Below are positions 11,901 through 23,035 of a stretch of DNA of 64,000 nucleotides, in pieces. The position numbers and the translations under genes are program-made. Source of the DNA: Nemophila menziesii (lineage: Eukaryota > Streptophyta > Magnoliopsida > Boraginales > Hydrophyllaceae); the NCBI GenBank assembly GCA_029959085.1, contig JARWIR010000005.1, positions 2,482,501 to 2,546,500 on the forward strand, in the 5' to 3' direction. A model generated the notes under the pieces. It made no database searches. It was not told where the DNA came from and saw nothing but the letters and a program-made list of their open reading frames with translations. Within the stretch, counting starts at the first letter, position 1. Each line of letters starts with the position of its first letter.

Positions 11901-14150
11901 TAAGTAACATTATTAAGGTAATATAATTATTCTTTAAGTAACTTTCAACGGTCTCACCAAAATTAACATAATTATTCAATTAATATATTACTGAAATAGT
12001 TATATATCGTTTACCACTGTATCTATAATCTATTTTTTTCTAATTTCCAATCAAATCACACACACATAACATTATTTTGATGTAAGAGTAATGATATATA
12101 TCACCTAAAATTAAACCACTCAAGTAATAATAATGACTTATGTTATAATTGTTAAAACTAATTATAATTAATTTTGATTTAATCTATTCATAAATTGTTA
12201 GAAATTACAAATATTGAATATGCCATGGATTGGTTAGGAATGACCAGACCACCACCCAATATGGGATACATCAAAGGTTCAAGGATGTCGTCTACTCGAG
12301 ATGTTCTATTGTTTGACATATCAACATATCAAGTGCTAAAAATTTCATGTTGTTGACCGATATAAGAGATGTATCTCAATCAATACATTACAACTACATT
12401 AATTAGCTTGTCTCAAGATTCGAATGAACCTTACATTATTTGATAATTAATAAATTATATACAAAATATCATATCCATGTAACACGTATTAGTCAACACC
12501 GTTTTCAACTAAAAAATTGATCGTTTTTCTATAAATTTTATGAGTTATTAATCTTGGTATGAGTTACGGGTGATACCTTATCCAACAATGGTTTTAACGA
12601 GTTTTTCTCCAACACAACAAAATGTTTAAATTCATTATAATTTTTTGAAATAGTTGGATAATAAAATGACTGATATATGAAAAGATTATGACTGAATTCA
12701 TCTTACATACACGAACCCCTAAAAGAAAAATGAATATCAAGATGGTTCATATTCATTTTATTAAGATTCTTCCGTTAGAGTGATTGTTTCTTTTGACTTT
12801 CCATCCCAAAGTTATTTGTTTTGCTTTTATTCGCTGGTCCGCAAAATGTCTTGCATTTGAAAGCCTTTTTTTTTCTTCGTTTGATTTTTAATTACACATT
12901 TGTAACGTTTTTATGTTTGTCGTATCGTCTTTCAATATTTATTACTTTTGATTTACGTTTAGTTATCTTTATAACTTTATTTACTGTTGTTCTTCACATT
13001 TAGATAAGTAATATAAGATTACATGCATCTTTTAGCGAATTAAGCTAGGCAAATAGTCCCAAGTTCTTAAAGGTCCGACCTTTGGAATCATGTGGTGAAA
13101 AGAGGAAAATATAGATTATAAAATTAATAATATCTATATGGATAAAACTCATCATGGTTTGCATTGGCGGTTGTAAATCAACGTCACCCCCACCAACATT
13201 ACTTTTTAGCATTGTTGCTGGGACTAGGATCTAGTTTGGGTAATTTGCTTTGATTTTTCTCTTTAAATTTTGCGTCAATTATTTTTAAATCGAAAATAAT
13301 AGGTTATTAGCATCTTTTTGTAGCAAAAATCCAAAAAGATAGGTAAATGTAAGTTTTTTGTTGCATGAACGGAAAAATTGCTTTGAAAATAGAGTTGTTT
13401 CCTCTTAATTTTGTTTGTATAGATCCGGATAGAAAGAATCTTTGAAGAAAATACCCTACATAGGATCCTTTTAAATGCATTTGATACCTACTGCAGACTT
13501 TGTCCCTAATTTCGCATTTGCCTTACAATCATGTACCGAAGCTACAAATTACAAAGTTAACCCCCATATTTTGTCTATGTTGCATAATAACAAAAACTAC
13601 ATCCAAACCACAAACTCGTCGTCACATCACCATCATGAGTATTCCAAACAACTAAACACCCATCATCGTACCACTACTAAAGTAAATAAATATCTCAAGT
13701 TCAATAAAATAAAAATTTTAAACCACATTATTATCTTAAAACCCACATCATTCATGCCATTCACATAGCCGTATCTTAACTTAGACAACACCATTCACGA
13801 CATTCATTGAACCCAAAACACCACCATCTTTGATCATCGAACATCATCATCGAACATCAATGTCGTCACCACCATACCTACTTAACCAAAAATTATAAAA
13901 TAATGAACTAGGACAAAACACAGAGCTTTGGAAAAGACAATACCATAGACAACTACGTCTAACACAAAACTCCAACTCATCGATACAAACCACGAACGAA
14001 ATTAAGATTTACGAAGCAATATCATCGAGAACAATTTGAGTGATCTCGGCTGCTAAACTTGAAAAAGGAACCCTACTTTGGTTAAATTAAAAAAATATTA
14101 TGTTGGGGGAACTTGGATTATAAGTATATTAGTATCGGGTTCGGTTTAGA
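11901..14150. other. Intergenic spacer
   Basis: No convincing gene or RNA. AT-rich sequence with one end of the MITE-like element near 12085. Short open frames here have no recognisable domain. Confidence 0.5.
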
Positions 14151-14410
14151 AGGAGGGGTTTAAAAATAATATTATTATTCAATTCTAACCAAAAGGGTCA
14201 AATTATATTTCAATCCAACTCAAAAGGGTCAAATATTGAAGGAACTTACTCAAATTTTATCCAGAGTAGTTAAATATCTAATTAATACTTGCTACTACCT
14301 AAAGGGGTCATATATCATATATTAATATTTAAATTCAACCCGAAGGGATCAAATATCAAATATTAATAATCCAAAGGATTCAATGATAATATTAATAACC
14401 CAAAGGATTC
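14150..14410. repeat. Degenerate tandem repeat, AAAGGGTCAAAT core
   Basis: Six or more units of about 25-50 bp built on CCAAAAGGGTCAAAT plus ATATTAATA-type filler. They are strongly diverged. Confidence 0.65.
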
Positions 14411-14604
14411 AAATCATAAATATTAAACAATATTATCCATTTATAAAAAAATATAAACTCATAAGTAAGGGGTAAGGTTAGGGGGCATTGGTCAAGCAAC
14501 CACAAACTGATGGACATAAGCTCATTATTTATTGAGAAAAAATTTAAAAAATGAAAAATATTTTCGATATGGGTTCTAAATGATATTGGTATGCACAAAG
14601 TGTG

Positions 14605-14840
14605 TTAAGGTTGGGCGACATGTGCAAGGAAATGGGGCACATGTGATTTACCTTGTGCGAGCCTCCACACAAAAATTGGGCATATGTGTGTGCCTTGTAC
14701 GAGAATGCATGAGGAAATGGGGCACATGTGATGCGCCTTGTGCGAGCATGCGTGAGGAAATTGGCCTGAGGTTGAAGAGTTGGTATGGCATGTGTATGGA
14801 ACGGGGTAGGCATGCACAAGTTGAGCTCGTGCGTAAAATG
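14605..14840. repeat. Minisatellite, units of about 55 bp
   Basis: Four imperfect units around GAGGAAATGGGGCACATGTG and GCCTTGTGCGAGC. The G-rich repeat keeps several reading frames open on both strands, so open frames across it should not be taken as genes. Confidence 0.8.
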
Positions 14841-14869
14841 TTGTGCCTTTGTGCTTCCCCCATCTAAAT

Positions 14870-16540
14870 TCTTGAGTGAAAATCTTTTTGAATTTGCCTA
14901 AAATTATTAGGGCTGGTTTTTTTCTAGTTAAACTGATGTTCTAGACAATTTGTTTTAACTCTACCACTATATTAAAGGGTTGGGTTGCTACCATGCTTGG
15001 GGCGGCCCTATATATGGGTTTATGTTAATATATATTTATTTTTGGATTGGTGTAGAACAGGATGGGCCCAAACTATAGTTTGGAGCTTTTTTCGCCACCT
15101 TTCTAAGAACAATATATATTTTTTAGCGACAAAAGAGGAAGGATATGAGAGAGGTGAGAGAGAAGTGTAAATAAATTATTTTTTGATCTCCTAACTAGTA
15201 AATATTCAAATTTTATATGCTTAAATTACCTGGATTTGCATATAACAAAACACTCCCCACGACGATTCAATGAAAAATGGTATAAGTGGTTTTTTTTCTT
15301 AATTAAAGAATCTTACAAATACACAAGGACCACTCTCATGATTGAGAATCTTATTCTACACTCGTTCTTAAAAAATCACTCTTTAAGCTCATTTTTCTAA
15401 GAAAATCCACTCAGTCTTATATTTGATCGCAATTTGTAACTTCTGTTTTTGTTACATGTGTTTTTATTAGTAATCCCGTTTAAATGAAGTATATTTTGTT
15501 TATTTTCCCAACTGAATAATGTTTCCACACGGTGTAGTCCGTGTGCATTTCAATTGCTTTCTACTGATTGAGGATCTTTCCGTGTATTCTTGTGATTATT
15601 TATACCACAACTTTGTTAATCATTTATTGCGTATTTTAGTGAAGTTAAATTGCTCTTTGTTGCGTTAAAGAGTATCATTACTACCTATTAATGGCTAGTC
15701 TTAGTTTACATGATTACCATCATTTGCATATGGTAGTTAGTTTAAGAGATAAGATAAGCTATTGTGTCTTGGATATCAGATTGACTAGCCAATAAAATGG
15801 AGATTGTCCAGCTCCCATGCACGCTTTCCTAGATTGATTTCAAAACTTAACGTGCAAGTTAATTTTTTCCAGATATAAACCATGTAAATACAAACTAAAT
15901 ACAACATAAAAAATTACCTCAAATTGGATTAATCGAATTGCATATTATATAACCATTTCATATTGCAAAACTCTACACAATATCATCATATCTGTGACAT
16001 CAAATCACTTTTCAATATCGAAATCCTAAAAAATAGAGCTTTTTAACAGTACAAGCCCATACCAACAACGATACAAATGCATTTGAATCGTCGAAACCTA
16101 TCAAAACTGACAATAATAAATGTATCAGAAGTTCCAGAATATAAAAATCGTAAGAGCGAAGATAATAGCATTACTATCATTGCTCTTATAATCTTACCAT
16201 AAGATTGCAAGAATAAGACATAGTATCATAGTTTCAAAGAGTTAATGAGTTTGACAATAAAAAAACTAGAAACTTTTAGAGTTTACTAGGGGGTTGAGTT
16301 CTTCTTATTGGGCTTTGATTTTGGAAAAAATAGGAGAAATTAGTGCACTATTGGACTGGGTACTTATCCACAATGGGTAGGTTGGGCCAAAAGTATATGC
16401 TTCACCTAGTTGTTATCACATTTATAATTTCTTCTCAATGCGCTACCTTTTAGACACCAAAAAGTAATAAAACTTTTCATATTATATTTTAATATTTTTT
16501 TCATTTTAAATTTTTAGAAACCCAAAAATGGGGAAAATGC
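14870..16540. other. Intergenic spacer upstream of the GAUT gene
   Basis: No gene, RNA or repeat of note seen. The last part, up to about 16540, is probably distal promoter of the galacturonosyltransferase. Confidence 0.5.
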
Positions 16541-16987
16541 TATAGAACTTTCTCTCTCCTCTCTTCTTCACGCACCACTTTCTCTCTCTTCATTCACTTT
16601 CTTCCGATCCAGGGAGAGGAGCAGAAAAAAATCAATCATCTACAGCAAATTTTGGTTTTTCATTATTATTTCGTCTCTTTAATTATTCTAATTTCTATTG
16701 AATTTTTGGATCTGTAAAATTAGTGAATTTAATAGATTCAGGTATATTGAAACACACCACATTTGATTAAAATGTGTGTGTATATATCTGTATAGATATA
16801 GATATACAAAACCCTAGGTGTATTGTATGTAAGTGCGGTGACGATCAATGTATGTGTATAAAACCGTGACATCAAGGATCATTTGATTTGTACATCTTAT
16901 GGTGAGAATATCATTGTCAAATTTGAATCATATAAGTGGAATTGTCGTCGACGGTGGTGATTTGGTATACGGTGGCGGAGGAGGAAG
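16541..16987 (+). promoter_or_regulatory. Pyrimidine-rich leader and core promoter of the GAUT gene
   Basis: From about 16547 a dense CT-rich tract, with blocks such as CTTTCTCTCTCCTCTCTTC, is typical of the Y-patch and 5' UTR of plant genes. The leader up to the ATG at 16988 is long and contains upstream ATGs (for example near 16770, 16848 and 16899). It therefore either holds a 5'-UTR intron (a possible donor is at 16740) or uORFs that would dampen translation. Confidence 0.5.
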
Positions 16988-19906
16988 ATGCAGCTGCACT
17001 TCTCACCTAGCATGAGAAGTATAACGATATCGAGCAGTAATAGTGGTGGTGGGATCGGACATCAACGTCATCATTCAAATTCAAATGGAGGAGGTGGTGG
17101 TGGTGGTGGCGTTAATGGTGGTGAATTAATGAAGATTAAAGTCGCTGGGGCAACTCGCCATAGCCCTTATCGAACTTTGTTCCAAACTATATTAGTTCTT
17201 GCTTTAGTATTACCCTTTGTATTCATTCTTACAGCTCATGTTACTCTTGAAGGTGTTAATAAATGCTCTTCACTTGGTAAATCATCTCTTCTTCATTTTT
17301 CCTTGATTAAATTTCTTCAGATTTGTTATATCTTTCATTTTTACAGATTGTTTAGGTAGAAGATTGGGTCCAAAACTTCTCGGTAGAACCGATGATTCAA
17401 CGGTAAGTAATAATAGTAATAATAAATAACACTCTTCACATTCAATCATTCATATCCAAATCTTAAACTCAAATCATTTCTTATTACAGAAGCTAGTTAA
17501 AGATTTCGTCAAAGTTCTATCTCAAGCTACACAAGAAGAAGTTCCTTCAAACTTAAAGCTTCCTCAATCATTCACTCAACTCATTTCCGATATGAAAAAT
17601 AAAAAATACTCCGCAAAAGAATTTGCCTTAATCTTAAAAGGAATGGTATGTTTTATCTTTAGCTTCTTCATATATTCTTCGATTTAATCGAATTCAACTT
17701 TTTTCTAGATGGAAAGATCTGAAAGAGAGATAAAAGAATCAAAACTTGGAGAATTAATGAACAAACATTTTGCAGCAAGTTCAATTCCGAAATCAATATA
17801 TTGCTTAACATTAAGATTAACAGACGAATATTCATCAAATGCAAATGCGCGAAAACAATTACCATCACCAGAATTACTACCAATACTATCAAACAATTCA
17901 TATAATCATATGATATTATCAACAGATAATATATTAGCAGCTTCAGTAGTGGTTTCAAGTGCTATAAATTCATCATCATCACCTGAAAAAATAGTATTTC
18001 ATGTAATAACAGATAAAAAAACATATGCAGGCATGCACTCATGGTTTGCCCTGAATCCAGTAAGTCCTGCTATTATCGAAGTTAAAGGTGTTCATCAATT
18101 TGATTGGTTAACACGAGAGAATGTTCCTGTGCTTGAAGCTGTTGAAAATCATAATATTATTCGAAATTATTATCATGGAAATCATGTTATTAATACTAAG
18201 AATCTTAGCACTACAAATCCTCGTACTTTCGCTTCGATTTTACAATCTAGATCACCTAAATATATCTCTCTTTTAAATCATCTTCGTATCTATTTACCTG
18301 AGGTAATTCCTATATCATACATTACATTACTTTCTCAATCTTGTTCTAAATTTGGTTTTTGTATGAACAGTTATTTCCGAATTTAGATAAGGTGGTATTT
18401 TTAGATGATGATATAGTGATACAGAAAGATTTATCAGGATTATGGGAAATTGACTTAAATGGAAAAGTCAATGGAGCTGTAGAAACATGTAGAGGTGAAG
18501 ATGAATGGGTTATGTCAAAGCATATAAAGAATTATTTTAATTTTTCACATCCATTAATTGCCAAGAATTTGGATCCGAATGAATGTGCATGGGCTTATGG
18601 AATGAATATCTTTGATTTACGAAAATGGAGACAAACTAATATAAGAGAAACTTATCATATGTGGCTTAAAGAGGTAACTTTTGTTTATTTATTTATTTGT
18701 TTCCTCCTTTTATGACCCTGAACTTTTATTATGTGTAGTTTCGTTCCATTTTGGGCTATGGTCTTGTTAGGTTTTCAGATTCTGTTTTGACCCCATTGAA
18801 AAATTATACTAATACCTTATGATTGCCCCAAACTTTCAAAATCTTTACTTTTTCCCCACTACCTGACCCTTTTAAAGTTTTACTTTTTTAGATTTTGATT
18901 TATTTTGTTGTTTGTATGAATATTTTGTTGTTTATATGATAGAATATAGGATATTTTGCATAATATAGGGACTTGTAGTGCAATAGGGGGACCTGCAGTG
19001 CACTTATTGCAAAATATAGGGACCTGTAGTGTTCTTTTTGCATAATATAGGGTCATTTAGTAATTTTTTTGCATGATACATGGACCTATAGTGCACTTTT
19101 TGCATAATCTAGTGTCCTATAATGCACTTTGTGCATGATGTAGGGGCCTATAGTGCACTTTGTGCATGATATAGGGACTTATAGTGCATTTTTTGCATAA
19201 TATAGGGTCCTATAGTCCTTTTTCTGCATAATACAGGGACTTTAGTGCACTCTTTGAATAATATAGTGTCCTATAATTCACTTTTTGCATAATGTAGTGT
19301 CCTATGTCATGCACAAAGTGCATGATATAGGGTCCTTTAGTCTTTTTTTGCTGATACAGGGACGTGTAGTGCACTTTTTGCATAATATATTGTCCTATAG
19401 TGCATGATATAGAGACATATAGTACATTTTTTGCATAATATAAGGTCATATAGTCCTTTCTTTGCATAATACTGGGACCTACAGTGCAATAACTTAAAAA
19501 AGTCACCCCACAACAAAATTCCTAACTTTACCCCTATATGGAACATAACAGGATTTAAATCCTTTTTCTTTCTTTTTTTGGAGAAATCAAGATTACTAAT
19601 TAAATATTATACAATTAATATTTGCAGAATCTAAGGTCAAATCTGACATTATGGAAGCTGGGAACATTACCACCAGCTTTAATAGCATTTAAAGGACATG
19701 TACATCCAATAGACCCTTCATGGCACATGCTAGGGTTAGGTTATCAAAACAGTACAAAACTCGAAGATGTGAAAAAAGCTGCAGTTATTCATTATAACGG
19801 ACAATCTAAACCATGGCTTGAAATTGGTTTTGATCATCTTCGACCTTTTTGGACTAAATATGTTAATTATTCAAATGATTTTATTCGTAATTGTCATATA
19901 TTATAG
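16988..19906 (+). CDS. Galacturonosyltransferase, GAUT13/GAUT14 type, 6 exons
   Basis: GT8-family pectin galacturonosyltransferase of the GAUT13/14 clade, a Golgi type II membrane enzyme implicated in homogalacturonan synthesis. Exons: 16988-17276, 17347-17402, 17490-17645, 17709-18302, 18371-18673, 19628-19906; all GT-AG and in phase, giving 558 aa. The cytosolic tail begins MQLHFSPSMRSITISSS, the conserved start of this clade, and is enlarged by a His/Gly-rich insert (residues about 20-45 with seven consecutive glycines), which explains the extra roughly 25 residues over the usual 532-533. A membrane anchor lies at about 63-83. The donor-binding DDD is at 377-379 (VVFLDDDIVIQ), the HxxGxxKPW motif at about 521-529, and the end is FIRNCHIL. 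It is intact. Intron 5 (954 bp) is enlarged by a minisatellite. The choice between GAUT13 and GAUT14 orthology is open. Confidence 0.95.
18955..19497. repeat. Minisatellite of about 31 bp in GAUT intron 5
   Basis: About 15-17 diverged units of TTTTTGCATAATATAGGG followed by ACCTATAGTGCAC. It lies wholly in the last intron and accounts for most of its length. The same motif occurs singly or in pairs in other non-coding places of the window (see findings). Confidence 0.9.
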
Positions 19907-21340
19907 TAGCTTTGATTTTCGAAAAAAAAAATCAACAAAGATTAAGATCAAAGCATTTTTGACTATGATTCATTATTTTGTATAATACAGATTTATCCAT
20001 GTTTTTATTTCGTGTTTTATGTTGTTTTGTTAGATTATGGAGATAGGTGTATGAGATGGTTTTTTTTTTCTTGTATGATACATAAATAGCCATTTATAAT
20101 GTGCAGGGAATTCTTTATGTTTGGTGTTTTCATTTATTTTGTGATATGTTTTTTTGAATTGAATGTGATGCAATTTATCATTGATTGTAATGCATTCCAT
20201 AATCTCGTTAGCTACCACCAAAACGTGAAACCACCACGAGTTTAAGTCATCGATAACAACTCAACCACCACCACATTCCATAATCACCACCTACTTGAGA
20301 TATAAACCACCACCAGGCCACCCCCACCTTGCTAAGTCACCACCTATGCGAGCAAGCTTCGAACCACAACCATGGCTAAACTACCACCTCCGTGAGTAGC
20401 AAAGCTCCATTTTCTAGATTTGAGAGTGTTCTGTTTTGAATAAGGTTTAGAAGGATTATATATTTACAATTACTCATAATAGGTATTAATTCGTGTGGTA
20501 ACTCTCGACTAAAACATGGATCTTCTTTAATACAATCGTATTCATACGTTGTAATGTCTGTATTAATGATGACGATTTGTAGATTGGAAGGTTTGAATCT
20601 TATGAAAGATAGAATCCTTGTACTGAGGTAAATGGTGACAATTTTATGACTTAAATTGGTTAAGGCATCGTAGGTTAGCTCAATAGATATTTTTGATGTT
20701 CGACACACAAGGAGGCAAAATATAAAAAGAACTAGCAACTCCAACAACGACAAACATGGACGGACCTCCAATAGAAGAAGAAAACAGATGGCTAAGCATA
20801 TCTGAAGATGAATAAATAAAGAAAAAGGACGGACCTCCGAAGTGAAGACTAGGTGGAATGCTAAAAGTTAGTCGAGATTGGAATTAAGAATAACTAAATA
20901 CCGGACCTCTAGAATGAAGATTAGGTGGAACGCCTAAATCCATTGGAGAATTGAAGATGAGAAAAGCTGGAGATCGGACATTTTGGAAGAAGAAATAGAG
21001 TAATGCCTAAATTTGTTAGAGAGTGAAGCTACGAAGATCAATCGAAGAGAAGACATAAGACTAGGTGTGGACCCCCTACAAAAATTGAATCGGGCCTACC
21101 GTATGAATATTTGAGCATTGAAGATATCAGATACATGGGAATAAATTGGACCCCCGAAGAGTCAAAATAGAGTAATTTTATAGCCATTATCTACATATTG
21201 AAGATAATAGTACACAACATCGAGCATCCAGTCAAACCCCAGTAGAGAATCTGACCTACAATTATGGGATACAGAATGAAGACCTTGTAGAGAAAGTCTT
21301 GAACCATCTTGTCCAATAAATAGAAGACCTTTTACTCTTA
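19907..21340. other. Spacer downstream of the GAUT gene
   Basis: The GAUT 3' UTR presumably lies in the first 200-300 bp. Further on, 20820-21110 contains loosely repeated blocks around CGGACCTC followed by GAATGAAGATTAGGTGGAA. An open frame of 131 codons on the minus strand (20376-20771) has no clear domain and is not called. Confidence 0.45.
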
Positions 21341-21357
21341 AAAAAATGTTAACCTCT

Positions 21358-21742
<385 letters not shown>

Positions 21743-21780
21743 TAAGCAACCAACGACCAACCTTCGTTGTTGTCATTCAA

Positions 21781-22150
21781 AGATTTGATTTTTAATTAGG
21801 CCATACAATTTATATATCTACTCATGTAGGAGTATAAATCTAGTAGGTTAGACTGTAATCTACTTCTTAGGAGTGCGTTCCTCCTTTATCTCTAGATAAG
21901 TATATGTGAGTCCTATTGGTTGTTAAAAGAAAAAAATCTACAGTGGAGATTTTCCACTTGTTTTCCGAGTATTGGAGATAAAACTAGTGTTCTTGCGAAG
22001 ACTAGTTCGAAAAAGGTGTAAAGGTTTGTAGTCTCAACCTTAATATATACAAAGAGTTCTAGTGCAGGAGGTAAAAAATTCTAAGGATGGACATACCTTA
22101 AGTAGTAAATGTAAAGGGGTCAAACCACTATAAATCTTATGTTTGTCATC
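21781..22150 (+). other. Possible retroelement (LTR-like) remnant
   Basis: The stretch ending AAACCACTATAAATCTTATG resembles 3' parts of plant copia LTRs by general feel, but I cannot find the partner LTR, a primer-binding site or a protein. It is listed so the stretch is not left blank. Confidence 0.2.
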
Positions 22151-22202
22151 TTCCGTAACTCTCCATTCTTGCATGCTATATATGTTATATACTCTATTTA
22201 GA

Positions 22203-22273
22203 TTTTTTTCTGTTACATAGGAGAGCCACTTTGGACTCGGAGTCATTAACTCAGTTCGAACCTGCACTACTAG
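22203..22273 (-). mobile_element. 5'-truncated tRNA-derived SINE
   Basis: Read on the minus strand it matches the 3' two-thirds of the SINE at 61854-61958: CTAGTAGTGCAGGTTCGAAC (B-box region), AATGACTCCGAGTCCAAAGT, GGCTCTCCTATGTAAC, then an A-rich tail. The A-box half is missing. Confidence 0.75.
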
Positions 22274-22553
22274 AATTTCTTAATCTAAATAGTTGATATT
22301 GCATGCATAATTTTGTATTTATTGTCTTTAAAAGTTATTAAATAGCTAAACTTGTATCTTTTATATTACATTAGTTTGGATCATTTTTAGTTTGACAAAG
22401 TCTTATTCACCCCATTTAGGACCATATCGTAGTTTTTATCGTGTAATTTATCATTTCTATCTCTAAAAACATAAGGGTATGACCGTTGGAGATTTAACCT
22501 TTTTTTTGCATACAACTGAGGTTAAAAAGGTTCTATTGATCGTAATATCTTTG

Positions 22554-22557
<4 letters not shown>

Positions 22558-22617
<60 letters not shown>
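22558..22617. repeat. (AT)n microsatellite
   Basis: About 30 AT units, directly in front of the AT-rich dispersed repeat. Confidence 0.95.
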
Positions 22618-22620
<3 letters not shown>

Positions 22621-23035
22621 TTAAGAGAATGATATATTAAATAAAAGATACATTGATATTTTAAAATATTATATTAATTTTATGTATATTTTAAATAAAT
22701 TGCAAATTTTGATTAAATCTAATTTTTAATTCAAATAAGAATGGGAAATTAGAGAGTAATTTTAAAATTTTGTAATTACTTTGTAAGTGACAAGAATCCA
22801 TGTACTATATAAAATATTAGAACGTCAAATTGAAATTTTTACGTGATATTAAGTCCCTTAACTCAAACTTTCTATATTTGATATTGATTCAATTTCTTAA
22901 ATATTCTTCACACCAACTAAATAAAATTTATTTACTAACTTTTTGTTAATAATTAAAATAAATGATTAAATTTAAAATTTTGTTCAAAACTTTCAAATTT
23001 TAGAAATTAAAGTTAATTTAGGATAAAAAATATAG
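22615..23035 (+). repeat. AT-rich dispersed repeat, copy 1
   Basis: Starts GATTTAAGAGAATGATATAT and ends near TTTCAAATTTTAGAAATTAA. The same succession (ATATAAAATATTAGAAC, ATATTGATTCAATTTCTTAA, TTAAAATTTTGTTCAAAA) is found at 35440-35580 plus 46812-47090 and at 53415-53850. It is probably a non-autonomous transposon; no coding capacity or clear terminal repeat was found. Confidence 0.6.

Noticed and set aside
14544..14867. Several overlapping open frames on both strands
   Set aside because: They are produced by the minisatellite of about 55 bp, which has few stops. No domain and no splice context.
20376..20771. 131-codon open frame on the minus strand, vaguely like a decayed F-box-associated protein
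   Set aside because: No F-box, no clear kelch or FBA motif and no cysteine/tryptophan pattern I could trust. The resemblance is impressionistic. A profile search against F-box-associated domains would decide.
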